The notes under the pieces were generated by a model. It did no database searches. It had not been told where the DNA came from and saw only the letters and a program-made list of their open reading frames with translations. Below, one piece after another: positions 8,206-17,325 of a stretch of 64,000 bases of DNA. Made by a program: the position numbers and the translations under genes. Every line of letters begins with the position of its first letter. Position 1 is the first letter of the stretch. The stretch comes from Pseudomonas sp. HS6 (GTDB lineage: Bacteria > Pseudomonadota > Gammaproteobacteria > Pseudomonadales > Pseudomonadaceae): the NCBI RefSeq assembly GCF_023375815.1, contig NZ_CP067412.1, forward strand, positions 3,968,001 to 4,032,000, written 5' to 3'.

Positions 8206-8590
8206 GAGCACAGACTCCCTGTGTCGGCCATTTGACATTGTTTCCCCCAGTATAGTGTTCGAATCGGAACTGACCGATTTCGACGCCGACCAACGGCTGC
8301 TGGCGATGAACGGCGTTTCGCTGGTGATCTTCACCAGTGTCGGCTGTTCCAGTTGCCGCTATGCCCGCGAAGTTTTGCCGGGGCTGGATCTGGCAATCGA
8401 TCGCCTGTGCTGGATCGACGCTGGCAATAACGGCGGGCTGGTCGAGCGCTATCAGGTCTTTCATTTGCCGGCGCTGTTCGTGGTGCGCGACGGCGAGTTC
8501 TTTGGGGCAGTACACACGCGCCTGAACGCCACGGAGCTGAACGCAGCCGTGGTGCAGGCGCTGGGTCGAATTGCAGAGGAGTTGCCGTGA
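8204..8590 (+). CDS. Thioredoxin-like protein (CSSC active site)
   Basis: A 128-residue thioredoxin-fold protein. The core reads SLVIFTSVGCSSCRYAREVLPGL, with a CxxC redox pair, then a cis-Pro strand (FHLPALFVVRDGEFFG). There is no signal peptide, so it is probably cytosolic. ATG 8204 overlaps the divergent pilZ-type gene by two bases and has only a distant AGGA (13 bases). GTG 8255 is an in-frame alternative that would remove the overlap but has no visible RBS. Its TGA overlaps the next ATG (TGATG), so it is coupled to the PanE-like gene. Confidence 0.8.
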   Translation: MSTDSLCRPFDIVSPSIVFESELTDFDADQRLLAMNGVSLVIFTSVGCSSCRYAREVLPGLDLAIDRLCWIDAGNNGGLVERYQVFHLPALFVVRDGEFFGAVHTRLNATELNAAVVQALGRIAEELP

Positions 8591-9543
8591 TGGGAGCAGT
8601 GAATAAACCGGTCGTGGGGATTATCGGTACCGGCGCAATTGGAGGGTTTTACGGCTTGATGCTGGCCCGGGCCGGATTCGATGTGCACTTTTTACTGCGC
8701 AGCGAGTTTTCCGCCGTCGCCGAGCGTGGCTTGCAGGTCGACAGTGCGGTTCACGGCACGCTGACGCTCAACCCGGTGCAGGCTTATTCATCGGCTGAAG
8801 ACATGCCGCCCTGCGACTGGCTGCTGGTCGGCGCCAAGACCACCAGCAATGCCGGGCTGGCGCCGTCGATCATTCAGGCGGCGAAACCCGATGCGAAAGT
8901 GTTGGTGCTGCAAAACGGTCTGGACGTCGAAGACAGTTTGCGGGCGTTGCTGCCCGATTCCCTGCACTTGCTGGGCGGCTTGTGTCTGATCTGCGTTCAC
9001 CGGGAAGGCCCGGGCCACATCACTCATCAAGCGCTGGGTGCGGTGAACGTCGGTTATCACAGTGGTCCGGCAGCCGATGATGCGGCGCGCATGGCGATCG
9101 TCGAGGACGGCGTCGGACTGTTCCGTGCCGCCGGCATCGACTCCCAGGCTATGCCGAATCTGCATCAGGCGCGCTGGCAGAAACTGGTCTGGAACATTCC
9201 CTACAATGGTCTTTCCGTTTTGCTCGGGGCGAGTACCACGCCGCTGATGGCCGATGCCGACAGCCGCATTCTGATTCAGGCGTTGATGGCTGAAGTGGTG
9301 CAGGGCGCCAAGGCCTGCGGTCATGACATGCCGCCCGGTTACGCCGATTACCTGTTCATGATGACCGAGAAAATGCCCGACTATTGGCCGAGCATGTACC
9401 ACGATTTTCTGCACAAGCGACCGCTGGAGCTGGATGCCATCTACGCTCGACCCTTGGCTGCGGCAAAAGCGGCAGGTTGCGAGCTGCCGCGTATCGAAGC
9501 GTTGTACCGCAATTTGCGTTTCATCGACCGGCGTAACACCTGA
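8590..9543 (+). CDS. PanE-like 2-dehydropantoate 2-reductase family protein
   Basis: NADPH-dependent ketopantoate-reductase family oxidoreductase of 317 residues, normal for PanE/ApbA. The N-terminal Rossmann motif is GIIGTGAIGGFYGLMLARAG. The family's catalytic Lys lies in QKLVWNIPYN in the helical C-terminal half, and the HDFLHKRPLELD segment matches the substrate-binding NxxxE-type region. Pseudomonads often have several paralogues, so it need not be the pantothenate-pathway enzyme. The start overlaps the upstream stop. Confidence 0.85.
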   Translation: MGAVNKPVVGIIGTGAIGGFYGLMLARAGFDVHFLLRSEFSAVAERGLQVDSAVHGTLTLNPVQAYSSAEDMPPCDWLLVGAKTTSNAGLAPSIIQAAKPDAKVLVLQNGLDVEDSLRALLPDSLHLLGGLCLICVHREGPGHITHQALGAVNVGYHSGPAADDAARMAIVEDGVGLFRAAGIDSQAMPNLHQARWQKLVWNIPYNGLSVLLGASTTPLMADADSRILIQALMAEVVQGAKACGHDMPPGYADYLFMMTEKMPDYWPSMYHDFLHKRPLELDAIYARPLAAAKAAGCELPRIEALYRNLRFIDRRNT

Positions 9544-9573
9544 GTCGATTATTTGAGGGATTTGGGGGAAGGC

Positions 9574-10479
9574 ATGGCCAAGAACATCGATGACAAACTG
9601 GTGCTGGCGATTTCGTCCCGTGCCCTGTTCGACCTGAGCGAGAGCCACAAGGTCTACCTGTCGAGCGGCGTCGAAGCCTATCGCCAATATCAGATCGAGC
9701 ACGAAGACGAAATCCTCGCGCCGGGCGATGCCTTTCCGCTGGTGGAAAAACTGCTCAACCTCAACAGTCGCCTCGGTCGCGCTCGGGTCGAGGTGATTCT
9801 GGTGTCGCGCAACAGTGCCGACACCGGTCTGCGCGTTTTCAACTCCATTGGTCATTACGGCCTGGCGATTTCCCGTGCGGCGTTCGTTGGCGGGCGCAGT
9901 CCCTATCCGTATCTGAAAGCCTTTGGTTGCGACCTGTTTCTCTCCACCCATGCCGAAGACGTGCGCGCCGCACTGGATGCTGGTTTCGCGGCGGCGACTA
10001 TTCTGTCCGGCGGCGCGAGCCGTGCGGCCAGCGATGAATTGCGCATCGCCTTCGACGGCGATGCGGTGCTGTTTTCCGACGAATCGGAGCGGGTCTATCA
10101 ATCCGGCGGCCTCGAAGCGTTCCAGGCCAAGGAGCGTGAGTCCGCCCGTGAGCCATTGCGTGGCGGGCCGTTCAAGGGCTTCCTCGCGGCGCTCAATCTG
10201 TTGCAGCGCGAGTTCCCGGATGACGACTGCCCGATCCGTACCGCGCTGGTCACCGCACGTTCGGCGCCGGCTCACGAGCGGGTGATCCGCACCTTGCGTG
10301 AGTGGGACATTCGACTGGACGAGTCGCTGTTCCTCGGCGGCCTGACCAAATCGGCGTTCCTCGAAGCCTTCGCCGCCGACGTGTTTTTCGACGATCAGGC
10401 CGGTCACTGTGAACTGGCCCGGGAGGTGGTTGCCACCGGCCATGTCCCCCACGGCATCAGCAACGAACCAGCGGTCTAA
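9574..10479 (+). CDS. Cytosolic 5'-nucleotidase (cN-I family)
   Basis: A 301-residue protein matching the bacterial 5'-nucleotidase family related to animal cN-I (PF06189). Features are KLVLAISSRALFDL at the N-terminus, EVILVSRNSADTGLRVFNSI, and an acidic FDGDAVLFSDESE block resembling the metal-binding DxD of HAD phosphatases. The C-terminal block is FLGGLTKSAFLEAF...FFDDQ. Predicted role is dephosphorylation of nucleoside monophosphates in the cytosol. A GGGGGAAGG tract just before ATG 9574 is the RBS. The 30-base gap suggests co-transcription with the PanE-like gene. Confidence 0.85.
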   Translation: MAKNIDDKLVLAISSRALFDLSESHKVYLSSGVEAYRQYQIEHEDEILAPGDAFPLVEKLLNLNSRLGRARVEVILVSRNSADTGLRVFNSIGHYGLAISRAAFVGGRSPYPYLKAFGCDLFLSTHAEDVRAALDAGFAAATILSGGASRAASDELRIAFDGDAVLFSDESERVYQSGGLEAFQAKERESAREPLRGGPFKGFLAALNLLQREFPDDDCPIRTALVTARSAPAHERVIRTLREWDIRLDESLFLGGLTKSAFLEAFAADVFFDDQAGHCELAREVVATGHVPHGISNEPAV

Positions 10480-10577
10480 AGCCCTCGTGCTTCAAGACGT
10501 TGCGTCGCACGTCGTACTCGCCAAGGCACTGCTAAGCTGAATCAAATCTCCGCCATGTTGGCTTGCGAGGAGGTCAT

Positions 10578-11081
10578 ATGATTCGTTCGATGCTGTATGC
10601 CACTGACCTCGGTCTGTACGCACCGTTAGTGATGCAGCATGCCCTGGCGATGGCTCGAACATTCAATGCCGACTTGTATGTGGTGCACGCGGTGGAACCG
10701 ATGGGGCTGTTTGCCGAATCGGTGTTGCAGAGCTATCTCGACGAACAGGCGTTGAACGAGTTTCACAGTCAGGGTCTGAAAACCGTCATCGCCAATATCG
10801 AGCAGCGAGTGCTCGACAGTTTTCGCGAAGAGCTGGGGGACGAAGGCGAGCAGGATCTGCTGCGGATTCGTGCGGTGCGGGTGCTGCAGGGCGATCCGTC
10901 GCAGGTGATTCTCGACCAGGTACAGAAACTCTCCGTCGATTTGCTGATCGTAGGAAGTCACAGCCACGGGGTTGGGGCGGAAACACCGTTGGGGCGCACG
11001 GCGACTCGCTTGCTGCAATTGTCCAAGGTGCCGGTTTACATGGTGCCGCTGGTGGAGCGTCGGCGTCGGGAGGATCGCTGA
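10578..11081 (+). CDS. Universal stress protein (UspA family)
   Basis: A 167-residue single-domain Usp. It has the N-terminal MLYATDLGLYAP strand with the conserved Asp, ADLYVVHAV, and the ATP-binding-type motif GSHSHGVGAETPLGRTATRLLQLSKVPVYMVP near residues 127-158. The glycine pattern suggests a nucleotide-binding Usp. AGGAGG directly before ATG 10578 fixes the start. It lies upstream of cysB in the same direction with a 113-base AT-rich gap, so the two are probably transcribed separately. Confidence 0.9.
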   Translation: MIRSMLYATDLGLYAPLVMQHALAMARTFNADLYVVHAVEPMGLFAESVLQSYLDEQALNEFHSQGLKTVIANIEQRVLDSFREELGDEGEQDLLRIRAVRVLQGDPSQVILDQVQKLSVDLLIVGSHSHGVGAETPLGRTATRLLQLSKVPVYMVPLVERRRREDR

Positions 11082-11185
11082 GGCGGGAATAATGGCATTT
11101 TGATAAAAAAGTTCTAGATTTATTCTTCAAACCATTAATATAGTTATATACCGTCGCTGATGCCCGTGGCGTCTACCTGCTTTGA

Positions 11186-12169
<984 letters not shown>

Positions 12170-12177
12170 GTCCCTGT

Positions 12178-12660
12178 CTACAGCACCTCGGTGACAGCAA
12201 ACTGTTGCCGGGTGCCTGCCACCAGAATCTCCACCTCATCACCTTCGAACTTGCCCAGCAGGCTTTTGCCCAGCGGCGAGCGCGGGGTGATGACGGTAAT
12301 CGGCTGACCGACCACGTCGACTTTCAGGCCCGCCGCATCCGGCGCCAGAAACAGCCATTGTTCACGACCCTTTTCGTCTTCCAGACCGAGCAGGGCGCCG
12401 ATTTCAATTCCGCGTTGATCGTCATAGGCCCGAAGCGTCAGGTTCTGGCAGACCGCCAGTGACTGGCGGATCTCCTCGACCCGTTTTGCTTGCCCGGCCG
12501 CCAGGTACGACGCCTCAAGCCCCAGGGTGTCGTACTTGTTTTCAGCGATGTTTTCTTCGTGGGTCGCAGTTTCGTAAGCGGTTTGTGCTGCGCGTTCGGC
12601 GATATCGAGGTCGACGCGCAGTTTGTCGAGAATCAGTTGATGGACGGCGTGCTTGTTCAT
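12178..12660 (-). CDS. GreA/GreB-family transcription elongation factor-like protein
   Basis: A 160-residue protein with a helical coiled-coil N-terminal part (about residues 10-75) and a C-terminal FKBP-like Gre domain. The latter includes QNLTLRAYDDQRGIEIGALLGLEDEKG and ITVITPRSPLGKSLLGKFEGDEVEI. The PLGxxLLGKxxGDEV motif is the clearest Gre signature. Whether the coiled-coil tip keeps the acidic pair needed for RNA cleavage is not clear. Start ATG 12660 is preceded by no strong RBS. It converges on cysB, with 8 bases between the stops. Confidence 0.85.
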   Translation of the reverse strand: MNKHAVHQLILDKLRVDLDIAERAAQTAYETATHEENIAENKYDTLGLEASYLAAGQAKRVEEIRQSLAVCQNLTLRAYDDQRGIEIGALLGLEDEKGREQWLFLAPDAAGLKVDVVGQPITVITPRSPLGKSLLGKFEGDEVEILVAGTRQQFAVTEVL

Positions 12661-12662
12661 GA

Positions 12663-13070
12663 TCAATCGCAGAATTGCAGGACGTTGGCGCGGCTTTTTT
12701 CGCTCGGGGCCGTCTGATCCTGCTGGAGCCAGAACTGGCATTTCGGGTTCGACTGGTTACGCGTGCTGCTGCGGGCCTGATCGAGACGGTTTTGTTGTTC
12801 GTTCTTGCGCAGGTTTTCTTCGTACTGCTCGAACAGGCGGTTTTGCGGCTCGGGTTCTGGCTGCGGTTGGGCGGCGACCGGTGGCTTGCTCAGTTGTTGC
12901 ACAGCGTCCGCGACTGGCTGCAATTGACGGCTGAAGAGCAATGAGGCAAGCCAGCAAGTCAGCGCGATGGCCAGGAAACCCAGCCACAGGCCCAAGGCAA
13001 TGCTGCCGGTCAATTGCAGCGCGCTAAGCTGAACAGGCAAGGGGCGACGCGGGTTTGGGCGGTAGGGCAT
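12663..13070 (-). CDS. Small inner-membrane protein, function unknown
   Basis: A 135-residue protein with a basic Pro/Arg N-terminus and one transmembrane helix (LTGSIALGLWLGFLAIALT, about residues 20-45). A Pro/Gln/Glu-rich linker follows, and the tail holds two cysteines (NPKCQFWLQ and LQFCD) that may be periplasmic and disulfide-bonded. I do not recognise the family. AGGAGG seven bases before ATG 13070 is an excellent RBS. The Gre-like gene starts two bases after this stop, so the two form an operon. Confidence 0.8.
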   Translation of the reverse strand: MPYRPNPRRPLPVQLSALQLTGSIALGLWLGFLAIALTCWLASLLFSRQLQPVADAVQQLSKPPVAAQPQPEPEPQNRLFEQYEENLRKNEQQNRLDQARSSTRNQSNPKCQFWLQQDQTAPSEKSRANVLQFCD

Positions 13071-13194
13071 GGCTGCCTCCTGGCGGATGATTGCGGGCAA
13101 GTGGCGATTGTCGCACGAAGATTAATCGTCGTCGGCTCTTCTGCACGCCGACATTTATGCGGACAATCGCCGCTTTTGCCAACGGGAGTCTTGA

Positions 13195-14337
13195 ATGCCG
13201 CAACCGAAAACCCGCTGGGACATCTTCTGCACCGTGGTCGACAACTATGGCGACATCGGCGTGACCTGGCGTCTGGCCCGGCAACTGGTGGCCGAGCATG
13301 CACTGGCGGTGCGGCTGTGGGTCGATGACCTGCGCGCGTTCGAGCGCATCTGTCCGGAGCTCGACATCCACCTCGACGCGCAATGGCAGCAGGGCGTCGA
13401 GGTTCGACACTGGCCGGCAGAATGGCAAGAAACGGACGCCGCCGACGTGGTGATTGCCGCATTCGCCTGCCAGTTGCCGGGTGCCTACATGGACGCCATG
13501 GCCGAGCGCGAAACACCGCCATTGTGGATGAACCTCGACTATCTAAGCGCCGAAGACTGGGTGGTCGGCTGCCACGGTCTGCCGTCGGTGAAGTACAAGT
13601 CAGTGCAGAAGATTTTTTTCTTTCCGGGATTCCAGGCGGGCACTGGCGGATTGTTGCGTGAAAGCGGATTGCTGGATCGGCGTCGGCGGTTTCAGCAGGA
13701 TCCCGAGTCGCAGCGACAATTCCTGCAAACGTTGAGTGTCGTTCCTGCACCCGGCGCGCAGCTGATTTCGCTGTTCGCCTACGAGAACGCCGGGCTCGCC
13801 AGTTGGCTGGATGTACTCGCGGCGGATTTGACGCCCACTCATCTACTGGTGCCGGAAGGGCGGATTCTCGGTGATGTCGCGCGCTGGCTCGGCGTTGAGT
13901 CGCTGTCTGTCGGCGCTGTGCATGTCGATCGATCGCTGACCGTGCAGGTGCTGCCGTTCGTCCGGCAGGATCAATACGATCAATTGTTGTGGTGTTGCGA
14001 TTTCAACGCGGTGCGCGGTGAAGACTCATTCGTCCGGGCGCAATGGGCGGGGCGGCCGATGCTGTGGCACATCTATCAGCAGGACGAAGACATCCATCTG
14101 GACAAGCTCGATGCCTTCCTCGCGCTCTATGGAAAAGGCCTTTCGCCGGACGCTGCCGAGGCGATGAACGGTCTCTGGCGAGCGTGGAGTGCCGGGCAGC
14201 CTATCGGCGAGCACTGGCTTGAGGCCCGTAAACACTGGCCCGAATTGCAGGAAAATGCCCGCGCGTGGTGTCTGGAACAGGCCTTGCAGGCCGATCTTGC
14301 GACGGCGCTGGTACAGTTTTACCGAAATTGGATATGA
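13195..14337 (+). CDS. earP: EF-P arginine rhamnosyltransferase EarP
   Basis: EarP transfers rhamnose from dTDP-L-rhamnose to Arg32 of elongation factor P, enabling rescue of ribosomes at polyproline stretches. The 380-residue protein has the N-terminal DNYGDIGVTWRLARQL motif with the two catalytic Asp positions (about 16 and 20). The C-terminal nucleotide-sugar block includes CDFNAVRGEDSFVRAQWAGRPMLWHIYQQDED. ATG 13195 follows GGGAG. It lies directly upstream of efp, 48 bases apart, as in other earP genomes. Confidence 0.96.
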   Translation: MPQPKTRWDIFCTVVDNYGDIGVTWRLARQLVAEHALAVRLWVDDLRAFERICPELDIHLDAQWQQGVEVRHWPAEWQETDAADVVIAAFACQLPGAYMDAMAERETPPLWMNLDYLSAEDWVVGCHGLPSVKYKSVQKIFFFPGFQAGTGGLLRESGLLDRRRRFQQDPESQRQFLQTLSVVPAPGAQLISLFAYENAGLASWLDVLAADLTPTHLLVPEGRILGDVARWLGVESLSVGAVHVDRSLTVQVLPFVRQDQYDQLLWCCDFNAVRGEDSFVRAQWAGRPMLWHIYQQDEDIHLDKLDAFLALYGKGLSPDAAEAMNGLWRAWSAGQPIGEHWLEARKHWPELQENARAWCLEQALQADLATALVQFYRNWI

Positions 14338-14385
14338 TACGCGGCCTAGATTTTTGTAAATCCCATCCAAATTCGGATATTCGCA

Positions 14386-14955
14386 ATGAAAACTGGTAAA
14401 GAACTCAAACCCGGTACCGTGATCCGTATCGACAACGATCCTTGGCTGGTTCAGAAAGCTGAATTCACCAAATCGGGCCGTAACAGCGCGATCATGAAGA
14501 CCAAGCTGAAGAACCTGCTGACCGGTTACAAGACCGAAACCGTTTACGGTGCGGACGACAAGCTGGACGACGTGATCCTGGACCGCAAAGAAGCGACCCT
14601 GTCCTTCATCAGCGGTGACACCTACACGTTCATGGACACCAGCGACTACACCATGTACGAGCTGAACGCCGAAGACATCGAAAGCGTTCTGCCTTTCGTT
14701 GAAGAAGGCATGACCGACGTTTGCGAAGCCGTGTTCTTCGAAGAGCGTCTGGTTTCCGTAGAACTGCCGACCACCATCGTGCGCGTAGTTGACTACACCG
14801 AAGGTTCGGCTCGTGGCGACACTTCCGGCAAAGTCATGAAGCCAGCCAAGCTGAGCAACGGTACTGAGCTGCAAGTTGCTGACTTCATCGAAATCGGTGA
14901 CAAGATCGAGATCGATACCCGCGAAGGCGGTTCCTACAAAGGCCGTGCCAAATAA
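14386..14955 (+). CDS. efp: Translation elongation factor P
   Basis: EF-P stimulates peptide-bond formation at stalled Pro-Pro sequences. The 189-residue protein has the KOW-like domain I followed by two OB domains. The loop KSGRN places Arg at position 32, the residue rhamnosylated by EarP, instead of the Lys used in E. coli; this agrees with the adjacent earP. A TATGAT box near 14331, at the very end of earP, could give efp its own promoter in addition to read-through. A terminator follows. Confidence 0.97.
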   Translation: MKTGKELKPGTVIRIDNDPWLVQKAEFTKSGRNSAIMKTKLKNLLTGYKTETVYGADDKLDDVILDRKEATLSFISGDTYTFMDTSDYTMYELNAEDIESVLPFVEEGMTDVCEAVFFEERLVSVELPTTIVRVVDYTEGSARGDTSGKVMKPAKLSNGTELQVADFIEIGDKIEIDTREGGSYKGRAK

Positions 14956-14974
14956 GCACTGGTTTTTACGGAAA

Positions 14975-15006
14975 GAAAAAGCCCGACCATTGAGTCGGGC
15001 TTTTTT
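14975..15006. terminator. Bidirectional terminator between efp and ohr
   Basis: Stem GCCCGAC (14981-14987)/GTCGGGC (14994-15000) with an A-rich left flank and six Ts on the right. It serves both converging genes. Confidence 0.85.
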
Positions 15007-15033
15007 ATGCCTGCGATTTTTACTTCAGGCCAA

Positions 15034-15453
15034 TTACACGGTCACGTGCAGGCGTACATCAACATTGCCGCGAGTGGCATTGGAGTACGGGCAGACTTGG
15101 TGGGCAGCTTCAACCAGGCTTTGCGCGTCAGCCTGTTCCAGGCCTGGCAGGCTGATGTGCAGGTCGATATCCAGACCGAAACCACCAGGAATCTGACCGA
15201 TGCCGACGTGAGCAGTGATCGACGCGTTGTCCGGGATTTTGCGCTTGGTCTGGCTGGCAACGAATTTCAGCGCGCCGATGAAGCAGGCCGAGTAGCCGGC
15301 GGCGAACAGTTGCTCAGGGTTGGTGGCCGCACCGCCGGCACCGCCGAGTTCTTTCGGGGTGGCCAGTTTGACGTCGAGGATGTTGTCGCTGGAGATCGCA
15401 CGACCGTCACGGCCGCCAGTGGAGGTTGCGATTGCGGTGTAGAGAGTTTGCAT
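15034..15453 (-). CDS. ohr: Organic hydroperoxide resistance protein Ohr
   Basis: Ohr is a lipoyl-dependent thiol peroxidase that reduces organic and fatty-acid hydroperoxides in the cytoplasm. The 139-residue protein matches the family length. The peroxidatic Cys is in GYSACFIGAL (about C57) and the resolving Cys in QVCPYSNATRGN (about C121). ATG 15453 opens the protein at MQTLYTAIATSTGGRDG. The upstream region carries repeated TTGCGC/TAA elements that may bind OhrR, encoded by the next gene. Confidence 0.97.
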   Translation of the reverse strand: MQTLYTAIATSTGGRDGRAISSDNILDVKLATPKELGGAGGAATNPEQLFAAGYSACFIGALKFVASQTKRKIPDNASITAHVGIGQIPGGFGLDIDLHISLPGLEQADAQSLVEAAHQVCPYSNATRGNVDVRLHVTV

Positions 15454-15482
15454 GGTGTGAGCCTCGTCGATTGCGTGGGTTG

Positions 15483-15550
15483 TTGCGCTAACTGTTTGCG
15501 CGCTAAGTAAGTACGAGGCAAATGTACTTCGCTAATATTTAGTGCGCAAG
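15483..15550 (-). promoter_or_regulatory. Repeated TTGCGC-TAA elements upstream of ohr, candidate OhrR operators
   Basis: Three related copies lie 30-97 bases before the ohr start: TTGCGCTAA (15483-15491), TTTGCGCGCTAA (15495-15506) and, inverted, TTAGTGCGCAAG (15539-15550). Together they form an inverted-repeat array suited to a dimeric MarR-type repressor. OhrR binding is inferred from position, not shown. Confidence 0.5.
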
Positions 15551-15708
15551 ATAAAATTTCGCAAAAAATGAAGGCAAACCACGAAACGGGGCGGTGCAGT
15601 GGGCGGAAAGGTTTGATTCAGAGCGGCTGAAGCCGCATTGGCTTCAGCGAAAATAATTTCTTGTGAGAGCTGGTAGGCGTTCTCGAACAGGCGGGGAAGG
15701 TGCTGCGG

Positions 15709-16173
15709 TCAGGCCAGGCTGTCCTGTAAATGACTGCGCAACGCCTGCAATTCCGCTTGCAGGTTTTGCAGTCGCTCCAAAGTGAATCCGCTGGCGCCCA
15801 GAATGCAGGGCGGAACACTTCGGGCCTGGTCTTTCAAGGCGCGGCCTTGTGCGGTGAGCTCGACAATGACCACGCGTTCGTCTTCACGGCTCCGTGTTCG
15901 GCTGAGCAGCCCTTCACCTTCCAGGCGCTTGAGCAGCGGAGTCAGCGAGCCCGGATCGGTCAGCAGGCGCGTGCTGATTTCTCCGACAGTCAAACCATCC
16001 TGCTCCCACAGCACCATCATCGCCAGATATTGCGGATAGGTCAGGCCGAGCGCTTGCAGCAGCGGTTTGTAGACCTTGGTCATCATCAGCGAGGTGGAAT
16101 GCAGGGCGAAGCAGGCCTGATTGTCGAGCAGCAGCTCTTCGCAGTGGTCGGTGGTGTCGCGGGTGGTGGTCAT
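15709..16173 (-). CDS. ohrR: MarR-family peroxide sensor OhrR
   Basis: Thiol-based repressor that releases ohr when oxidised by organic hydroperoxides. The 154-residue protein has the OhrR N-terminal Cys in NQACFALHS (C21), the YPQYLAMMVLWE dimer/HTH entry, [16 protein letters not shown] as recognition helix, and REDERVV in the wing. A second cysteine near residue 123 marks the 2-Cys class that forms a disulfide. ATG 16173 gives the expected short N-terminus. It is upstream of ohr on the same strand, 255 bases away. Confidence 0.93.
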   Translation of the reverse strand: MTTTRDTTDHCEELLLDNQACFALHSTSLMMTKVYKPLLQALGLTYPQYLAMMVLWEQDGLTVGEISTRLLTDPGSLTPLLKRLEGEGLLSRTRSREDERVVIVELTAQGRALKDQARSVPPCILGASGFTLERLQNLQAELQALRSHLQDSLA

Positions 16174-16256
16174 GTCGGTGCCTTGAACGGTAATGCGTAT
16201 GAATCTAGCGCTCGAATCTTTAATGCGCCAGACAATTGTGGCCCGTGGTAAATCGG

Positions 16257-17213
16257 TCAGTGCCGGCCCAGCTCCCGTTGCAGCGCCAGATCCCACGGTG
16301 GCACGGGGCTGAAACGGGTCTTGAGGTATTCCAACAGCAGGCGGCTGCGGGAGCTGGCCTGTTGTTCCAGTCGCAGCGCATAGATGCCGGTGCTCTCCGG
16401 TTTTGGCAGGCCGTTTTCACAGAACAGCGGTAGCAACTCGCCTCGCAGCAAGTATTCGCTGGCCAGCCAGGTCGGCAGGTGGGCGATGCCCAGTCCGGCG
16501 AGCGCGCCACACACCAATGCTTCAGCGTTGTTAGCGCTCATGCGCACCCGCGCCGGGCGGTGCAACTGCATCTGCCCGTCCTGTTCGAATCGCCAGGCGA
16601 AGGGTGGGGCGAGGCCGTCCCAATCGAGACCGTCATGTTCGCCCAATTGAGCGGGCTCGCTCGGCACGCCCCGACGCTTGAGGTAGTCGGGACTGGCGCA
16701 GGCAATGCGCACCATGCTCGCCAGCGGCGTGGCGACCAGTCGGGTGTCGGCCATTTGCCCGGCACGCAGCACCAGATCGACCTTGCCCAGGTTCGAGCCG
16801 TCCATGTCGACGAAGCTGTCGATCAGATGCAACTGTACATCCAGCCCCGGATATAGCATCAGAAAGTCGGCAATCACCGGTGCCAGATGCCGACGCCCGA
16901 ACGCTGCCGGCGCATCCACCCGGATCAAGCCTTCCGGCGCGCTGCTCAGGGATACGGCTTCAGCGCGGGCCAGTTGCAGTTCCGCAACGATCCGTCGCGC
17001 CCGTTCGGCAAACGCCAGACCGGCCGGCGTGGCGCGCACCGCGTGAGTGTTGCGGACGAACAACTGGCTGCCGACAGCGCTCTCCAGACTGTCGATGCGC
17101 CGTGCAACGGCCGATGGCGTCAGCGGGTGTCGGCGTGAGGCGGCAGAGAAGCTGCCGCTTTCCAGCACATCGAGGAACAAACCGAGTTGTTCGGTCAATT
17201 GATTGGGGTTCAT
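16257..17213 (-). CDS. LysR-type transcriptional regulator
   Basis: A 318-residue LTTR. The N-terminal winged HTH spans LGLFLDVLESGSFSAASRRHPLTPSAVARRIDSLE. The effector domain is of the CrgA/DsdC-like group, with SAPEGLIRVDAPAAFGRRHLAP opening it. It is transcribed away from the TauE/SafE permease gene with 112 bases between starts. A GCACA-N5-TGTGC dyad there is a likely binding site, so it probably controls the permease. The inducer is unknown. Confidence 0.88.
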   Translation of the reverse strand: MNPNQLTEQLGLFLDVLESGSFSAASRRHPLTPSAVARRIDSLESAVGSQLFVRNTHAVRATPAGLAFAERARRIVAELQLARAEAVSLSSAPEGLIRVDAPAAFGRRHLAPVIADFLMLYPGLDVQLHLIDSFVDMDGSNLGKVDLVLRAGQMADTRLVATPLASMVRIACASPDYLKRRGVPSEPAQLGEHDGLDWDGLAPPFAWRFEQDGQMQLHRPARVRMSANNAEALVCGALAGLGIAHLPTWLASEYLLRGELLPLFCENGLPKPESTGIYALRLEQQASSRSRLLLEYLKTRFSPVPPWDLALQRELGRH

Positions 17214-17241
17214 GAATCAATTCAGTGCCTATGCGGATTTG

Positions 17242-17256
17242 GCACAGCCATTGTGC
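17242..17256. promoter_or_regulatory. LysR-type operator dyad GCACA-N5-TGTGC
   Basis: A 15-base interrupted palindrome fitting the T-N11-A pattern of LysR-family sites, in the divergent region between the LTTR (start 17213) and the permease (start 17326). The assignment rests on position and symmetry. Confidence 0.45.
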
Positions 17257-17325
17257 GTTGCTGTGCGTTTCCGTGCCAGTGCCGACTGCGTAGGATGAAT
17301 TGCCTGACGTATGAGGAATTTTGCT

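Noticed and set aside
8234..8257. Sigma-70 promoter TTGACA...TATAGT in the thioredoxin-like gene
   Set aside because: The spacing is only 13 bases, too short for a functional promoter.
17241..17256. Sigma-54 promoter (TTGGCAC...TTGTGC)
   Set aside because: GG-N10-GC is not satisfied; the -12 position reads GT. The symmetric dyad is a better explanation.
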